DNA from: Metabacillus kandeliae
GTDB taxonomy: Bacteria > Bacillota > Bacilli > Bacillales > Bacillaceae
Direction of reading: 5' to 3'
DNA: 64,000 bases
Assembly (NCBI RefSeq): GCF_021166585.1
Contig: NZ_JAJOZE010000007.1
Span: 62,001-126,000 of the forward strand
The position numbers were made by a program, and so were the translations under genes. Within the stretch, counting starts at the first letter, position 1; every line of letters starts with the position of its first letter. Shown here piece after piece: positions 41,874 through 51,446 of the stretch. Under the pieces are notes generated by a model. The model saw only the letters and a list, made by a program, of their open reading frames with translations. It searched no databases and was not told where the DNA came from.

Positions 41874-43052
41874 ATGAACAAATTAAGAAAGCTATTGGAA
41901 ATCCTGCTGGTTTCTTTCAAGCTGGGGTTAACATCATTCGGAGGCCCTGTTGCCCACCTTGGATACTTTCATGAGGAGTATGTCAAAAGAAGAAAATGGA
42001 TTGACGACAAAAGCTATGCTGATTTAATCGGACTATGCCAGTTTCTCCCCGGTCCTGCAAGCAGCCAGGCCGGAATCGGAATTGGCATTCTGCGGGGCGG
42101 GCTGCTCGGCGGATTGGCTGCATTTGCAGGCTTTACTATACCATCAGCTGCAGCAATGATTCTATTTGCCCTTTTTTTAAATCACGCTCACCTCGGTGAT
42201 GCAGGGTGGCTTCACGGCCTGAAAATTACCGCTGCAGCTGTAGTGGCACATGCCATTCTTGGAATGGGTAAAAATTTAGCGCCTGACCTGCTAAGAAAAG
42301 GGATTGCCCTTTTTGCCTCTGTGTTTATACTTTTCGTGCCTTCTGTTTTCTCACAGGTCATCGTAATCATCTTGGCAGGCATTACAGGCTATATTCTATT
42401 ACATACAGAAAAAACAGCTTCTTCTGATTCTTATCATTTTCCCGTTTCAAAAAGAACAGGAGTCATCTGTCTGGCTATATTTATTTTGCTTTTGGCAGGG
42501 CTCCCTGCTTTAAGTCATACCATATCCAACAAGTGGCTCAGCCTATTTGACAGTTTTTACCGCTCGGGATCTCTTGTGTTTGGCGGAGGGCATGTCGTGC
42601 TTCCGCTTCTTGAAAAAGAATTTGTTCCGGCAGGCTTGCTGACAAAAGAGCAATTTCTTGCAGGCTACGGGGCTGCTCAAGCTGTGCCTGGACCGCTGTT
42701 TACCTTTGCCTCTTACATTGGTGCAGCAATAGGGGGATGGCGGGGCGGCATCCTGGCAACAGCGGCCATTTTCCTCCCTGCATTTCTTTTAATGATCGGA
42801 GCCCTGCCGTTTTGGCAGGCTTTCAGGCAAAATGACAAAATGAAGAGCGCAATATCAGGCATAAATGCAGCTGTGATTGGGATATTAATTGCCGCGTTTT
42901 ATCAGCCCATTTGGATGAGCTCCATTATAAAACCGGCAGATTTTGCCCTTGCTGCTGTTCTTTTCAGCCTTTTGTCCTTTTGGAAGCTGCCGCCATGGGC
43001 AGTTGTTGTTGCGGGGATTGCAGGAGGCATCCTTCTTCCATATATCAGCTAG
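41874..43052 (+). CDS. chrA: chromate transporter ChrA, long-chain form
   Basis: The 392-residue protein of the CHR family has two homologous halves. The first carries FGGPVAHLGYFHEEYV, then CQFLPGPASSQAGIGIG. The second carries FGGGHVVLPLLEKEFV, then AAQAVPGPLFTFASYIGA. The family expels chromate, taken in as a sulfate analogue, and confers resistance. B. subtilis encodes the two halves separately (YwrA/YwrB); here they are fused. AGAGGAT precedes the ATG. Confidence 0.9.
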   Translation: MNKLRKLLEILLVSFKLGLTSFGGPVAHLGYFHEEYVKRRKWIDDKSYADLIGLCQFLPGPASSQAGIGIGILRGGLLGGLAAFAGFTIPSAAAMILFALFLNHAHLGDAGWLHGLKITAAAVVAHAILGMGKNLAPDLLRKGIALFASVFILFVPSVFSQVIVIILAGITGYILLHTEKTASSDSYHFPVSKRTGVICLAIFILLLAGLPALSHTISNKWLSLFDSFYRSGSLVFGGGHVVLPLLEKEFVPAGLLTKEQFLAGYGAAQAVPGPLFTFASYIGAAIGGWRGGILATAAIFLPAFLLMIGALPFWQAFRQNDKMKSAISGINAAVIGILIAAFYQPIWMSSIIKPADFALAAVLFSLLSFWKLPPWAVVVAGIAGGILLPYIS

Positions 43053-43053
43053 G

Positions 43054-43086
43054 AAGCTGGGCACGAAAATGTGTCCAGCTTTTTTC
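43054..43086 (+). terminator. intrinsic terminator of chrA
   Basis: AAGCTGGGCAC pairs with GTGTCCAGCTT (one mismatch), followed by six T, directly after the chrA stop. Confidence 0.75.
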
Positions 43087-43165
43087 ATAAGCAAAAGAAT
43101 GGAAGAGGAGCCATTAATCCATACTAGTGAAACATTCGTCTTCCCGTGGAAGGAGCTGCAATCTT

Positions 43166-43885
43166 ATGCTGAGGATCAAGGGACTGCTTACCGCCATCAT
43201 ATGTACAATCTTCCTATCGCAAACAGGAACAGCAGAAGCAGCCATTTTAAAAAGAGAAAATCTTGAGAAAACAGGCATTGTTTACTGGGACAAACGCTCA
43301 AACGAAAAATTGGCAGCTTTGACATTTGATGACGGACCTCACCCCAAGTATACAAAGCAAATCCTGAACATACTGAAGGATGAATCTGTAAAAGCTACCT
43401 TTTTCCCGATTGGCTCAAAGCTTGCCAAATACTCGGGCATAGCGGAGAGGATTGCCCTCGAAGGCCACGAAATCGGAAATCATACAATGAATCATGTTTA
43501 CCTTTACCATACAAAAAAAGAAGAAATGAAGCTGGAGATCCTTCAGGCAGAAGAGCAGATTAGAGCTCTTCAGCCGCTCGGACCAAAATATTTCCGCCCG
43601 CCTGGAGGAATTCTTGACTGGCAGGCGTTTCACATTGCTGCAAAAGAAGGATACAAAATTATTATGTGGTCCTGGAATCAGGATCCGGAGGACTGGTCCG
43701 CACCAGGGAGCCAAGTGATTGCGAGCAGGGTAATAAAAAATATACAGAACGGGGATATCATTCTCCTTCATGATGGCGGGGGTAATCGGAAACAAACGGT
43801 TTCAGCCCTGAAAATGATCATTCCAGCCTTGAAAAAGAAAGGATACCGTTTTGTAACCGTTTCTGAAATGCTGAATGCGAAATAG
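43166..43885 (+). CDS. secreted polysaccharide deacetylase (NodB domain)
   Basis: The protein is about 239 residues with a signal peptide (MLRIKGLLTAIICTIFLS). NodB motifs follow: TFDDGPHPKYT (motif 1), HEIGNHTMNH (metal His), KYFRPPGG (motif 3), MWSWNQDPEDW and ILLHDGGG. It should deacetylate N-acetylated sugars in the wall, either peptidoglycan or another polysaccharide. ATG 43166 follows GGAAGGAG. An upstream in-frame start at 43127 would bury the signal peptide. Confidence 0.85.
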   Translation: MLRIKGLLTAIICTIFLSQTGTAEAAILKRENLEKTGIVYWDKRSNEKLAALTFDDGPHPKYTKQILNILKDESVKATFFPIGSKLAKYSGIAERIALEGHEIGNHTMNHVYLYHTKKEEMKLEILQAEEQIRALQPLGPKYFRPPGGILDWQAFHIAAKEGYKIIMWSWNQDPEDWSAPGSQVIASRVIKNIQNGDIILLHDGGGNRKQTVSALKMIIPALKKKGYRFVTVSEMLNAK

Positions 43886-43945
43886 TTTCCTTATCAGTTG
43901 ATAAAATGGTTTCTGTCCGTTATAGTTTGCTTAAAGGAGTAACAC

Positions 43946-44593
43946 ATGACAGAACTGAAAAGAAAGAAAACGAGAAATCATATGACCATTCCTGAAACAA
44001 GGCGAATGATTGTTCACACGGCGCGAAAACTGTTTATGGAATACGGCTACAGGGCAGTCTCAACAAGGCGGATAGCACAGGAATGCGGGCTGACGCAGCC
44101 TGCACTCTACCACCACTTTTCAAATAAGCAGAGTCTGTATCTTGAAGTGATCCGTACTGAACTTGAAACGAATAAACATGGGCTTGAGCGTATTGTGAAA
44201 AGATACGATGATACAAAACAAATGCTCTTTCACATCGTGTCATTCATTTTGCTCCACAAACCGGAAAATTTATCGCAGATGATGCATGATATCTCACATG
44301 AACTGCAAAAAGAACACCTTCCCGTCATCGCAGTATGGTGGAAAGAGGCTTACATGGATCCTGTTAAAGGGATATTTGAAAAGGGAATGGCAGAAGGAAC
44401 ATTCAGAACCCGTTCGCAATATGGCCTAAACCCGGAAAATGCCGCCCATATGCTGTTAAGCATGATGAGTCATCCTGATCCATCGGTCTCAGAAACAGCA
44501 TCACTGGATGAAATGAAAAAGGCAGCAGAAGCACGAGCTGGTCTTATAATAGAAACAATATTTTTTGGCATGCTTTCAGACAAAGAAAAGTAA
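43946..44593 (+). CDS. TetR-family transcriptional regulator
   Basis: The 215-residue protein has a TetR helix-turn-helix (FMEYGYRAVSTRRIAQECGL, then ALYHHFSNKQSLYLEV) and a helical effector domain. A basic N-terminal extension (ELKRKKTRNHM) precedes it. AAAGGAG is 8 nt before the ATG. Its target is not obvious; the small hypothetical gene at 44652 follows it in the same direction. Confidence 0.85.
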   Translation: MTELKRKKTRNHMTIPETRRMIVHTARKLFMEYGYRAVSTRRIAQECGLTQPALYHHFSNKQSLYLEVIRTELETNKHGLERIVKRYDDTKQMLFHIVSFILLHKPENLSQMMHDISHELQKEHLPVIAVWWKEAYMDPVKGIFEKGMAEGTFRTRSQYGLNPENAAHMLLSMMSHPDPSVSETASLDEMKKAAEARAGLIIETIFFGMLSDKEK

Positions 44594-44651
44594 ATGCTAA
44601 GTTTGCATATTACTTATCACTCGATAAGGGAAAGAATCACGGGGAGGAACT

Positions 44652-45056
44652 ATGAAGGCAAAAACAGCAATAGATTTTTCCTATTTCAGCAGCCAGCGGA
44701 TTCTCAAAATGGAACTGAAAGGGCATTATCCCTTTCTGCTGACATTTGATCACGGAGGGATTTGCATCGAATGCCCTTGGAGGCTTGTGAGGCACGGATC
44801 TCTTGTCTTGGGGCAGACAGATTTATTGTCTGCAGGGGAACAATATAAAGAACAATTAGAGGAACTGCTTGTCGGAACAAAAATTGTTAAGGTTGCATGG
44901 CTTGAAGGAACAAGCATGCTGCGCATCCATCTCGAAAATGACTGCATTTTGGATTTATTCCACAATAGTGTCCTTTTTGAAGGCTGGGATTTGTTTGGGG
45001 ATAACGGTTTTTCGTTTATTTCTTTGCCTGGCGGGGAGTATGATTTTTCTCATTAA
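44652..45056 (+). CDS. hypothetical protein, 134 aa
   Basis: I do not recognise a firm family. The sequence is beta-rich with no signal peptide: LKGHYPFLLTFDHGGICIEC, then LRIHLENDCILDLF. It resembles small uncharacterised proteins of the DUF6188 type in length and layout. GGGGAGG is followed by ATG 44652. It may be co-transcribed with the TetR gene 58 bp upstream. Confidence 0.6.
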   Translation: MKAKTAIDFSYFSSQRILKMELKGHYPFLLTFDHGGICIECPWRLVRHGSLVLGQTDLLSAGEQYKEQLEELLVGTKIVKVAWLEGTSMLRIHLENDCILDLFHNSVLFEGWDLFGDNGFSFISLPGGEYDFSH

Positions 45057-45082
45057 GGGTTGTGGAGCCGGATATTTTAGTA

Positions 45083-45354
45083 CCTGTCCCCCAGTACTGT
45101 GCAATAAGAAAGACCTGACCCCATCTCTCAAAACCCAGCAATGATGCAGGTTCACAATAACCATCACGTGTCCTGTTTTCCTTTAACGCACTGAGGGACA
45201 GGTTGCCGCATTGGCGTTCCTGCCCCCCGGTTCTATGCAATAGTAAAGGGCTGTCCCCATTCAAATAAGCCTTATAACAGAAGGAGTTGGGAGTGCTTCC
45301 TCTCTGGCCCCTTCTGCTTTAACGCAGCGGGGGCCAGGTCACCCCTTGCATATG
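45083..45354. repeat. diverged tandem duplication, 136 bp unit
   Basis: A 40 bp segment at 45083-45122 recurs at 45219-45258 with about 78 percent identity. CTTTAACGCA plus the following 17 bases at 45181 recur at 45317. Both offsets are exactly 136 bp, so 45083-45218 and 45219-45354 are tandem copies with well-conserved ends and a diverged middle. Motifs such as CCTGTCCCCC and GGGGGCCAGGTC recur in both orientations. No coding potential is evident. Confidence 0.65.
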
Positions 45355-45375
45355 GGGGACAGAGACATCCATCCC

Positions 45376-46197
45376 TCACTTAATAGCCCCCTTCGTAACC
45401 CCGCTGATCATCCACTTCTGAGCAATCACATACACAAGAAGCATTGGCGCAAGAGCGAGCAAATATGACGAGAACGCCAGGTTATAGTCCGTACTGAACT
45501 GTCCTTGGAAAACAAACTGGACGAGCGGCAGTGTTGAAAAGTTTTTATCACTGATAATAACAAGCGGAAGCATAAAGTCATTCCATGCCCATAGTGCAGT
45601 TGCGATGGCGACTGTCGCATTCATAGGCATCAGGAGCGGGAAGATCACTTTCCAGAATACTCCCCATGTGCTGGCGCCATCAACAATCGCCGCTTCTTCC
45701 AGTTCTTTTGGAATGGAGCGGATATAGCCGACATAGAGAAACACGTTAAATGAAAGGCCGTACACCGTGTAAAGGAAGATCAGTCCCACTGGATTATCAA
45801 GATGCCAAAGGGCTGTCTGCTTGACGATTGGCAGCATAATAATGGGAAACGGAATGAACATGGCGCTGACAAAATAATAAAAAAGAGCTTTGTAAAACTT
45901 TTTGTGCATGTTCCGGGCAATGGCATAGGCGACCATTGAATTTGTCAGCAGTGTTAAACAGACGGTCATTACGGTAATGAATACGCTGTTTCCAAGCGCC
46001 CTGAAGAAATCGGTCATGACGATGGCCTTGGCGAAATTGTCGAAATGCCAGTGCTGGGGCAAGGAGAGCAGTGATTGAGACATTTCTTCAGGAGTTTTTA
46101 AGGCAATCGTCACTGTCAGGTATAAAGGGAACAAAATCAGCAGTGAACCAAGAATCAATAGCAGTGTAGCCGGCCAGTTTGTTTTTTTGGTGTCCAT
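45376..46197 (-). CDS. CUT1 ABC transporter permease (MalG-like)
   Basis: The 273-residue permease has six membrane segments and an EAA loop (ELEEAAIVDGASTWGVFWKV). Its start overlaps the stop of the upstream permease (TAATG), indicating translational coupling. It is the last gene of the 45-48 kb importer operon. The sugar is unknown. Confidence 0.9.
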   Translation of the reverse strand: MDTKKTNWPATLLLILGSLLILFPLYLTVTIALKTPEEMSQSLLSLPQHWHFDNFAKAIVMTDFFRALGNSVFITVMTVCLTLLTNSMVAYAIARNMHKKFYKALFYYFVSAMFIPFPIIMLPIVKQTALWHLDNPVGLIFLYTVYGLSFNVFLYVGYIRSIPKELEEAAIVDGASTWGVFWKVIFPLLMPMNATVAIATALWAWNDFMLPLVIISDKNFSTLPLVQFVFQGQFSTDYNLAFSSYLLALAPMLLVYVIAQKWMISGVTKGAIK

Positions 46198-47063
46198 TAC
46201 ATTTCAACCTCTCTTCTTTGCAGATAGCGCAGCTGAATGACCGATACGATGACAATGATTAAGAAATAGATCACAGCGTTTGCTGACTGATAGGCAAATT
46301 CCCCGCCTTCAAATCCTCCTCTGAAAATAAGAAGGGAAATGGATTCTGTAGAAGTTCCAGGACCGCCTCCTGTCATAGCCATTATTTGATCAAATACCAT
46401 TAAGAAGTTTTTCAGGGAAAGTACCATGTTTATCGTAAAAAAAGCAGCAATCATCGGGAATGTAATGCTCCAGAACTTTCTCCAAACCCCTGCGCCGTCA
46501 ATGCTTGCTGCTTCATAGAGATCATCGGGAATTGTGACAAGTCCTGCAAGATACAAGATTGTATTAAATGCCACAGCCTGCCAGACAGCGACAATTACAA
46601 TGCCGATCCAGGCGAGATCAGGGCTTCCGAGAATATTTTCAGCCAGTGCCTGAATGCCGAGACCCTTTGCGATATCCGGCAGAAAATAAGTAAAGATAAA
46701 ATTAAATATATAGCCGACAATCAAGATGCTCAGGATGTTCGGCAAAAAGTACAGGGCTCTCAAAGTTTTATGAAGTTTAATTTTGCTGTTCAGCCCTATG
46801 GCGACAACCAGGCTGAATACGTTAACAAGCAGGGTGGAAATAATGGCAAACTTAAAGGTAAAGCCATATGCCTGCAAAGCGCGTTCATCTTGAAAAACGT
46901 TTAGATAGTTTTTAAAGCCGACAAGGTCCCAGTCTCCGTATCCCTTGTAGTTTGTAAAGCTGTAGAAAATTCCCTGCAGAGCCGGATAGGAATGGAAAAT
47001 GAAAAATAAGGCCAGAGCAGGAACTGTCATGATAAGAAACGCTTTATTTCCTGATTTTTTCAT
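46197..47063 (-). CDS. CUT1 ABC transporter permease (MalF-like)
   Basis: The permease is about 288 residues with EAA loop DLYEAASIDGAGVWRKFWSI. I choose ATG 47063 (MKKSGNKAF), which begins a typical cytosolic N-terminus after GGAAAGGG. A longer frame to 47138 would overlap the binding-protein gene. It partners the MalG-like permease and the binding protein. No ATPase gene is adjacent. Confidence 0.88.
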   Translation of the reverse strand: MKKSGNKAFLIMTVPALALFFIFHSYPALQGIFYSFTNYKGYGDWDLVGFKNYLNVFQDERALQAYGFTFKFAIISTLLVNVFSLVVAIGLNSKIKLHKTLRALYFLPNILSILIVGYIFNFIFTYFLPDIAKGLGIQALAENILGSPDLAWIGIVIVAVWQAVAFNTILYLAGLVTIPDDLYEAASIDGAGVWRKFWSITFPMIAAFFTINMVLSLKNFLMVFDQIMAMTGGGPGTSTESISLLIFRGGFEGGEFAYQSANAVIYFLIIVIVSVIQLRYLQRREVEM

Positions 47064-47103
47064 ATGCTGTACGCCCTTTCCTAGTATCCGCTTACCGCCA
47101 GCG

Positions 47104-48348
47104 TCAGTTATAGCGGTTTTTGACTTTGTCCCATTCATGGTCCATCTTTTCTAAAAATGCTTTTTTGTCCTGTTTGATATAAAATTCCTGAATCAGGTTT
47201 TCAGGACGGATGCCGCGGGGGTAGTAGTGATCAGGATATCCTGCAATCTTTTCATTTTTTAAGTCATTCTGCACGCCTTCTAAGGCAGGATCTGTCTGCT
47301 GAACAGAATCTAATGCGGAAAATGCTTTTTGTTCATTAATATAGGTTTTTGCCTGTTCTTCCTGATACATAAATTCAAGAAACTTTTGCGCTTCTTTCGG
47401 GTGCTTGATATCCTTGTTCAGGGTAAACAGAACATCAACACCTGAGACAAGCTTGTTTTTTGCAGGGTCGTTTGCGGCAGGCAATGCAAAGACACCGAGG
47501 TTCATTTTTGGATTCAGCTTCAAGATTTCAGGAATCGCCCAGTTTCCTTGAAAATAAATAACTCCTGTTCCGTTGGCGAATGCCTTGTTTCCATCGTTGT
47601 ACGCATAGCCATATTTGTTTTCCTGGCCGTAACGGAGAAGCTCAAGCATCTTATCTGCTGTTTCGCTGTAGTTGCTTTGAAAGCTTGCGTTTCCGCTGTT
47701 TTTCTTTTCTGAAAATTGATCGCCCTGAAGGTTGGCAGCCAAGGAATTCCATGGAATCATCCCTGTCCAGGCGTCTTTTAATGTGAAATAAATCGGCACT
47801 TCATTGGCACTTTTGGCCTTTTCTAAAATGGCGATAAATTCATCCCAAGTTTTCGGAGGCGCAGCGCCGAGCTTTTTGAATTTGTCTTTGCTGTATATGG
47901 CGACATTGGCATTTGTTGCATAGGGAAGTCCGAATGTGCCTTTTTTTTCATTTGATAAAAGATTAATCATATTCAAGTAGGATGGCTTGATTTTATCCAG
48001 CAGCTTATTGCCGGTAAAATCGTAAAAAATTCCGGCGTTTGCCAATTCCCTGTAGGAAGCATTGCCGCCGATAGCCAGCATATCCGGCATATCGTTTTTC
48101 ACCAGCCGCGTTTTCAGTACTGTATCAGCTTCAGGGGGAGCATTTAATTCAATATCAATGTCTGGGTTTTCCTTTTCGAATTTCTTAATCAGTTCCTGAA
48201 AGGTGCCTACATTCTCAGCCTTGTTTGAGAACAATTCAAGCGTGATTTTTCCGGGGCTTCCGCTTTGATCCTGTGTGCAGGCCGAGAGGGAGAAAAAGCA
48301 GAGCAAAGCAGCAATAGAAACAGAGAGCATGGTTTTCTTTTTCAGCAT
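47104..48348 (-). CDS. CUT1 sugar-binding lipoprotein
   Basis: The 414-residue lipoprotein has lipobox SLSAC near residue 23 and a type 1 solute-binding domain (LIKKFEKENPDIDIELN, DMLAIGGNASYRELANAG, TWDEFIAILEKAK). It is the first gene of the operon and lies behind two LacI-type operator sites at 48370-48422. The ligand is unknown; genes of this class often carry oligosaccharides. Confidence 0.9.
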   Translation of the reverse strand: MLKKKTMLSVSIAALLCFFSLSACTQDQSGSPGKITLELFSNKAENVGTFQELIKKFEKENPDIDIELNAPPEADTVLKTRLVKNDMPDMLAIGGNASYRELANAGIFYDFTGNKLLDKIKPSYLNMINLLSNEKKGTFGLPYATNANVAIYSKDKFKKLGAAPPKTWDEFIAILEKAKSANEVPIYFTLKDAWTGMIPWNSLAANLQGDQFSEKKNSGNASFQSNYSETADKMLELLRYGQENKYGYAYNDGNKAFANGTGVIYFQGNWAIPEILKLNPKMNLGVFALPAANDPAKNKLVSGVDVLFTLNKDIKHPKEAQKFLEFMYQEEQAKTYINEQKAFSALDSVQQTDPALEGVQNDLKNEKIAGYPDHYYPRGIRPENLIQEFYIKQDKKAFLEKMDHEWDKVKNRYN

Positions 48349-48369
48349 AAGCGATCCTCCATCTGCTAG

Positions 48370-48422
48370 TTAAACGTTTACGTAATACATCAAAAAAAAT
48401 AAATGCAAACGTTTACGTAAAC
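48370..48422. promoter_or_regulatory. paired LacI-type/cre-like operators
   Basis: AAACGTTTACGTAA occurs twice in direct orientation, at 48372-48385 and 48407-48420. The second is extended to the perfect palindrome GTTTACGTAAAC (48411-48422). ATGCAAACGTTTACG (48403-48417) fits the CcpA cre consensus at 14 of 15 positions. The importer promoter must lie here. No LacI-family gene is in the window. Confidence 0.7.
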
Positions 48423-48557
48423 ATCATAGCCAGACATAGGCCGGCCTGTAAACCTTCTCATTTACTGAAACACACAATTTCCCATACTATTTTGATGATT
48501 ATTCCAAAGTTTCCTATTAAATTAATAATTAAGAATAACGAATTAGGAGGCAAACAA

Positions 48558-49772
48558 ATGGGATATTACGATTCTTCAGAAGAACCTAAACAGCGGCGCA
48601 GAAAATCCTTGCCTTGGAAATCTGTCAGCACCAGCATTATCAGCGGCATTGTCGGAGGAGCCCTTGTACTCGGGGTTTATCCGCTGACAGAAGGAAAGGG
48701 CAGCGGTGCAGGATTGCAGCCAGCACAAACGGAACAGCAGCAGCCGGCAGAGACTGCTTCAAGCTTTACAAAGCAGGCGGAGCCTGTATCTAATCCAGCA
48801 AGCGGAAACAGTGTTGCTGATATTGTGGATAGATTATCACCGGCAATAGTTGGCGTATCAAACCAGCAGCAGGGCTTTGATAACAGCGGGCAGCAATCCT
48901 CTCGGGAGAATGGCAGCGGTTCTGGCGTGATTTTCAAAAAAAGCGGCAATGATGCTTTCATTGTTACCAATAACCACGTAGTAGAAGGTGCGGAAAGTAT
49001 TCAAATCACCTTATCAGACGGTAAAAAAGAAGAAGCAGATCTTGTCGGTACAGACCCGCTTTCAGACTTGGCTGTTCTGAAAATCAGCAGCAAAAATGTG
49101 AAGGCTGCTGCACCTTTTGGAGATTCTTCGAAGCTCAGGGCAGGAGAAAAAGTGATCGCGATTGGCAACCCGCTTGGCCTTGAATTTTCAAGAACAGTCA
49201 CAGAAGGAATTATCAGCGGAAAAGACAGAAGCGTTTCTGTCACCACATCTGCAGGGGACTGGCAGCTGAATGTCCTGCAGACAGATGCGGCAATTAATCC
49301 GGGAAACAGCGGCGGACCGCTGATTAACATGAACGGAGAAGTAATTGGCATCAATTCATTGAAAATCAGCCAGAGCGGTGTAGAAGGACTGGGCTTTGCC
49401 ATTCCAAGCAAGGATGTTATGCCGATTGCAGAGCAGCTCCTGAAAGATGGAAAGGTACAGCGTCCAATGCTTGGTGTTTCATTAGTTGATGCTTCTCAAA
49501 TTCCGCAGGCATTTATGAAAGATTCACTGCAGCTTCCATCTGATGTAACAGAAGGAGCATTGGTTGAACAGGTGCAATATAATTCCCCTGCTGATGCTGC
49601 AGGCCTTCAAAAGCAGGATTTTATCACTGCGATTGACGGAAAGGCCATTCAGGATTCAACAGGATTAAGAAAAGAGCTTTACAGTAAAAAAGTTGGAGAC
49701 AAAATTACCATTACAGCTTACCGTAACGGAAAAGTGATAACAAAAACAGTCACATTGACAAAAAACAGCTGA
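48558..49772 (+). CDS. HtrA/DegP-like membrane serine protease
   Basis: The protein is about 404 residues: a cytosolic basic N-terminus, one membrane segment (about 22-42, TSIISGIVGGALVLGVY), a trypsin-like domain with His in TNNHVV, Asp in SDLAVLKI and Ser in GNSGGPL, and a C-terminal PDZ domain (DAAGLQKQDFITAIDGK). It is like B. subtilis HtrA/HtrB/YyxA and handles misfolded exported proteins. ATG 48558 follows TAGGAGG. I see no clear CssR-type repeats upstream. Confidence 0.88.
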   Translation: MGYYDSSEEPKQRRRKSLPWKSVSTSIISGIVGGALVLGVYPLTEGKGSGAGLQPAQTEQQQPAETASSFTKQAEPVSNPASGNSVADIVDRLSPAIVGVSNQQQGFDNSGQQSSRENGSGSGVIFKKSGNDAFIVTNNHVVEGAESIQITLSDGKKEEADLVGTDPLSDLAVLKISSKNVKAAAPFGDSSKLRAGEKVIAIGNPLGLEFSRTVTEGIISGKDRSVSVTTSAGDWQLNVLQTDAAINPGNSGGPLINMNGEVIGINSLKISQSGVEGLGFAIPSKDVMPIAEQLLKDGKVQRPMLGVSLVDASQIPQAFMKDSLQLPSDVTEGALVEQVQYNSPADAAGLQKQDFITAIDGKAIQDSTGLRKELYSKKVGDKITITAYRNGKVITKTVTLTKNS

Positions 49773-49816
49773 CTCTCTACAGGCACCCCCTCCGCCTTCA
49801 GAGATTAATATAGATG

Positions 49817-49853
49817 AAAAGACCGCTTACCCATTGGGAAGCGGTCTTTTTTT
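49817..49853 (+). terminator. intrinsic terminator
   Basis: AAAAGACCGCTT pairs with AAGCGGTCTTTT, followed by T-run, 45 bp after the HtrA-like stop. Confidence 0.85.
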
Positions 49854-49988
49854 CGCTTTTTTTTGAGACTATCAAACTGTTTTTTAAGTAATCCTAAAGT
49901 CTAAAAAGGGTTTTGAATCTTCCATAAATGGAAATTATGTGAATATACTTATGACTATTCTATTTCTCTATTAAAGGAGGCTTCTTAA

Positions 49989-51431
49989 GTGAAGTGCAGA
50001 AATTGCAGCAAATCCTTAACAGGCTCGGAAAAATTCTGCCCGTTTTGCGGTACAAAGCAGGAGAATTCAGCCAGCCAAGATTCAATTACTCCCATCCTTT
50101 ACCAAAATGCCGAAAGTGAGACTGTGCAGCAAGAGGATCTTTCCACAAGCAGCCTTCCTGAAGAATTCCCTGAAAAAACAGCCCAGGAGGAACACACCGC
50201 ACATCAAGCTCTTTCTTCTGAAAGCACAGATCCCAATGAGGAAACATGGCACAGCACTTCAAATTCTTTAGGTGAGAATGCCTGGCCAAAGCAGTCTTTG
50301 CATGTACAGAAAAACTCTGCCCGCAAAATTACCATTCCCCTGCAGGGAAAATCATCAGCAAAACAGAGAGGGAGGAGAAACCCTAAAAAAGGAGTCCTTT
50401 TAGCTGCTGCCATACCTGCCGTAAGTCTTTTCTTAGTAACCGGCGGCACCTTTGCCTATGGTGCCAGCCAAAACTCCATCAACAGCAAGGTGGCCGAGCT
50501 TCATCAGCAGGCTGAGCTGAACAGCAAACAGGGCAATTTCCTACAGGCTCATGAAGCGGTAAAAGAAGCGCTGCAGCTTAGGCCTGAGCAGGAGCAGCTG
50601 AAGAGGGAAGAAGCGCAGCTTTCTAAGGCAGCTGGAATGCAGCAATCATTAAAAGAAATTTCCGCCAGCATGGATAAGGAGAAGTTTGATGAAGCAGCCG
50701 GCAAGCTCGAAGAAGTGAAAAATTCGATGGTCAGCGGGGACGGAAAGCTGCTTGAATCACTGCAAAAAGAAGCTGACCGCCAGGAAGGCATTTTAAAAAC
50801 AGCCAAAGCTGAAAAAGAAGCTCTGACAACAGACGATATGGACAAGCTGGGAGAGATGCTTGGAAATCTGGATTCCTTTTCTTCAGAAAAAACAGGGGAA
50901 ACACGAAAAGCGATTCTCTCAAGGATTGTACAGGTCACAAAGGACCAGACAGATGCACTAACGAAAGAAGGAAAGTTTGAAGAAGCAGGTGAAGTGATTT
51001 CAAAAGCAATGCGCTATGACAGCAAAAATAAGGAATTGTCCTCACTGATGGATGATTTATTCAAAAAGGAAGAGGAATTCCCAGGCACTCTGCAGCCGAA
51101 GATGTATAAAGGGAAAGCAAAAGCTTCAGGTGGGGAGCTGGCAGGAAAAAGCACGCCTTTATCCTTCAGCAGTATTAAAGCTAAGGCAAACGAGTACGGA
51201 GACATTAACATATCGGGAACAATGGTGAACAAAACGAAAAAGACAATGAGATTGCTGACAATTTATCTTAAATTTTATGATGAAGAAGGAAATTTCCTTA
51301 AAAATGAAATTGTATATGCTGACCAAATCCAAATCAAAAGCGGAGCTAAGGGGTCGTTTAAAACTGTTATCTATGGTTTAAATACAGAAGGCATGTACAA
51401 AGTAGACCAAGTGACATGGAATGAAGTATAA
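49989..51431 (+). CDS. zinc-ribbon membrane protein with TPR-like region and FxLYD domain
   Basis: The 480-residue protein has an N-terminal zinc ribbon (CRNCSKSL, then CPFCGTK), a disordered acidic/serine-rich region to about 110, and a basic patch. One membrane helix (about 130-155, GVLLAAAIPAVSLFLVTGG) leads to an extracytoplasmic helical region that looks like TPR-type repeats (LQLRPEQEQL). A C-terminal beta domain of the FxLYD kind (INISGTMVNKTKKTMRLLTI) completes it. It starts at GTG 49989 after AAAGGAGG. A PDZ-less S1C protease follows 15 bp later, so the two probably act together. Function unknown. Confidence 0.75.
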   Translation: MKCRNCSKSLTGSEKFCPFCGTKQENSASQDSITPILYQNAESETVQQEDLSTSSLPEEFPEKTAQEEHTAHQALSSESTDPNEETWHSTSNSLGENAWPKQSLHVQKNSARKITIPLQGKSSAKQRGRRNPKKGVLLAAAIPAVSLFLVTGGTFAYGASQNSINSKVAELHQQAELNSKQGNFLQAHEAVKEALQLRPEQEQLKREEAQLSKAAGMQQSLKEISASMDKEKFDEAAGKLEEVKNSMVSGDGKLLESLQKEADRQEGILKTAKAEKEALTTDDMDKLGEMLGNLDSFSSEKTGETRKAILSRIVQVTKDQTDALTKEGKFEEAGEVISKAMRYDSKNKELSSLMDDLFKKEEEFPGTLQPKMYKGKAKASGGELAGKSTPLSFSSIKAKANEYGDINISGTMVNKTKKTMRLLTIYLKFYDEEGNFLKNEIVYADQIQIKSGAKGSFKTVIYGLNTEGMYKVDQVTWNEV

Positions 51432-51446
51432 GGATGGTGTGCAGCC

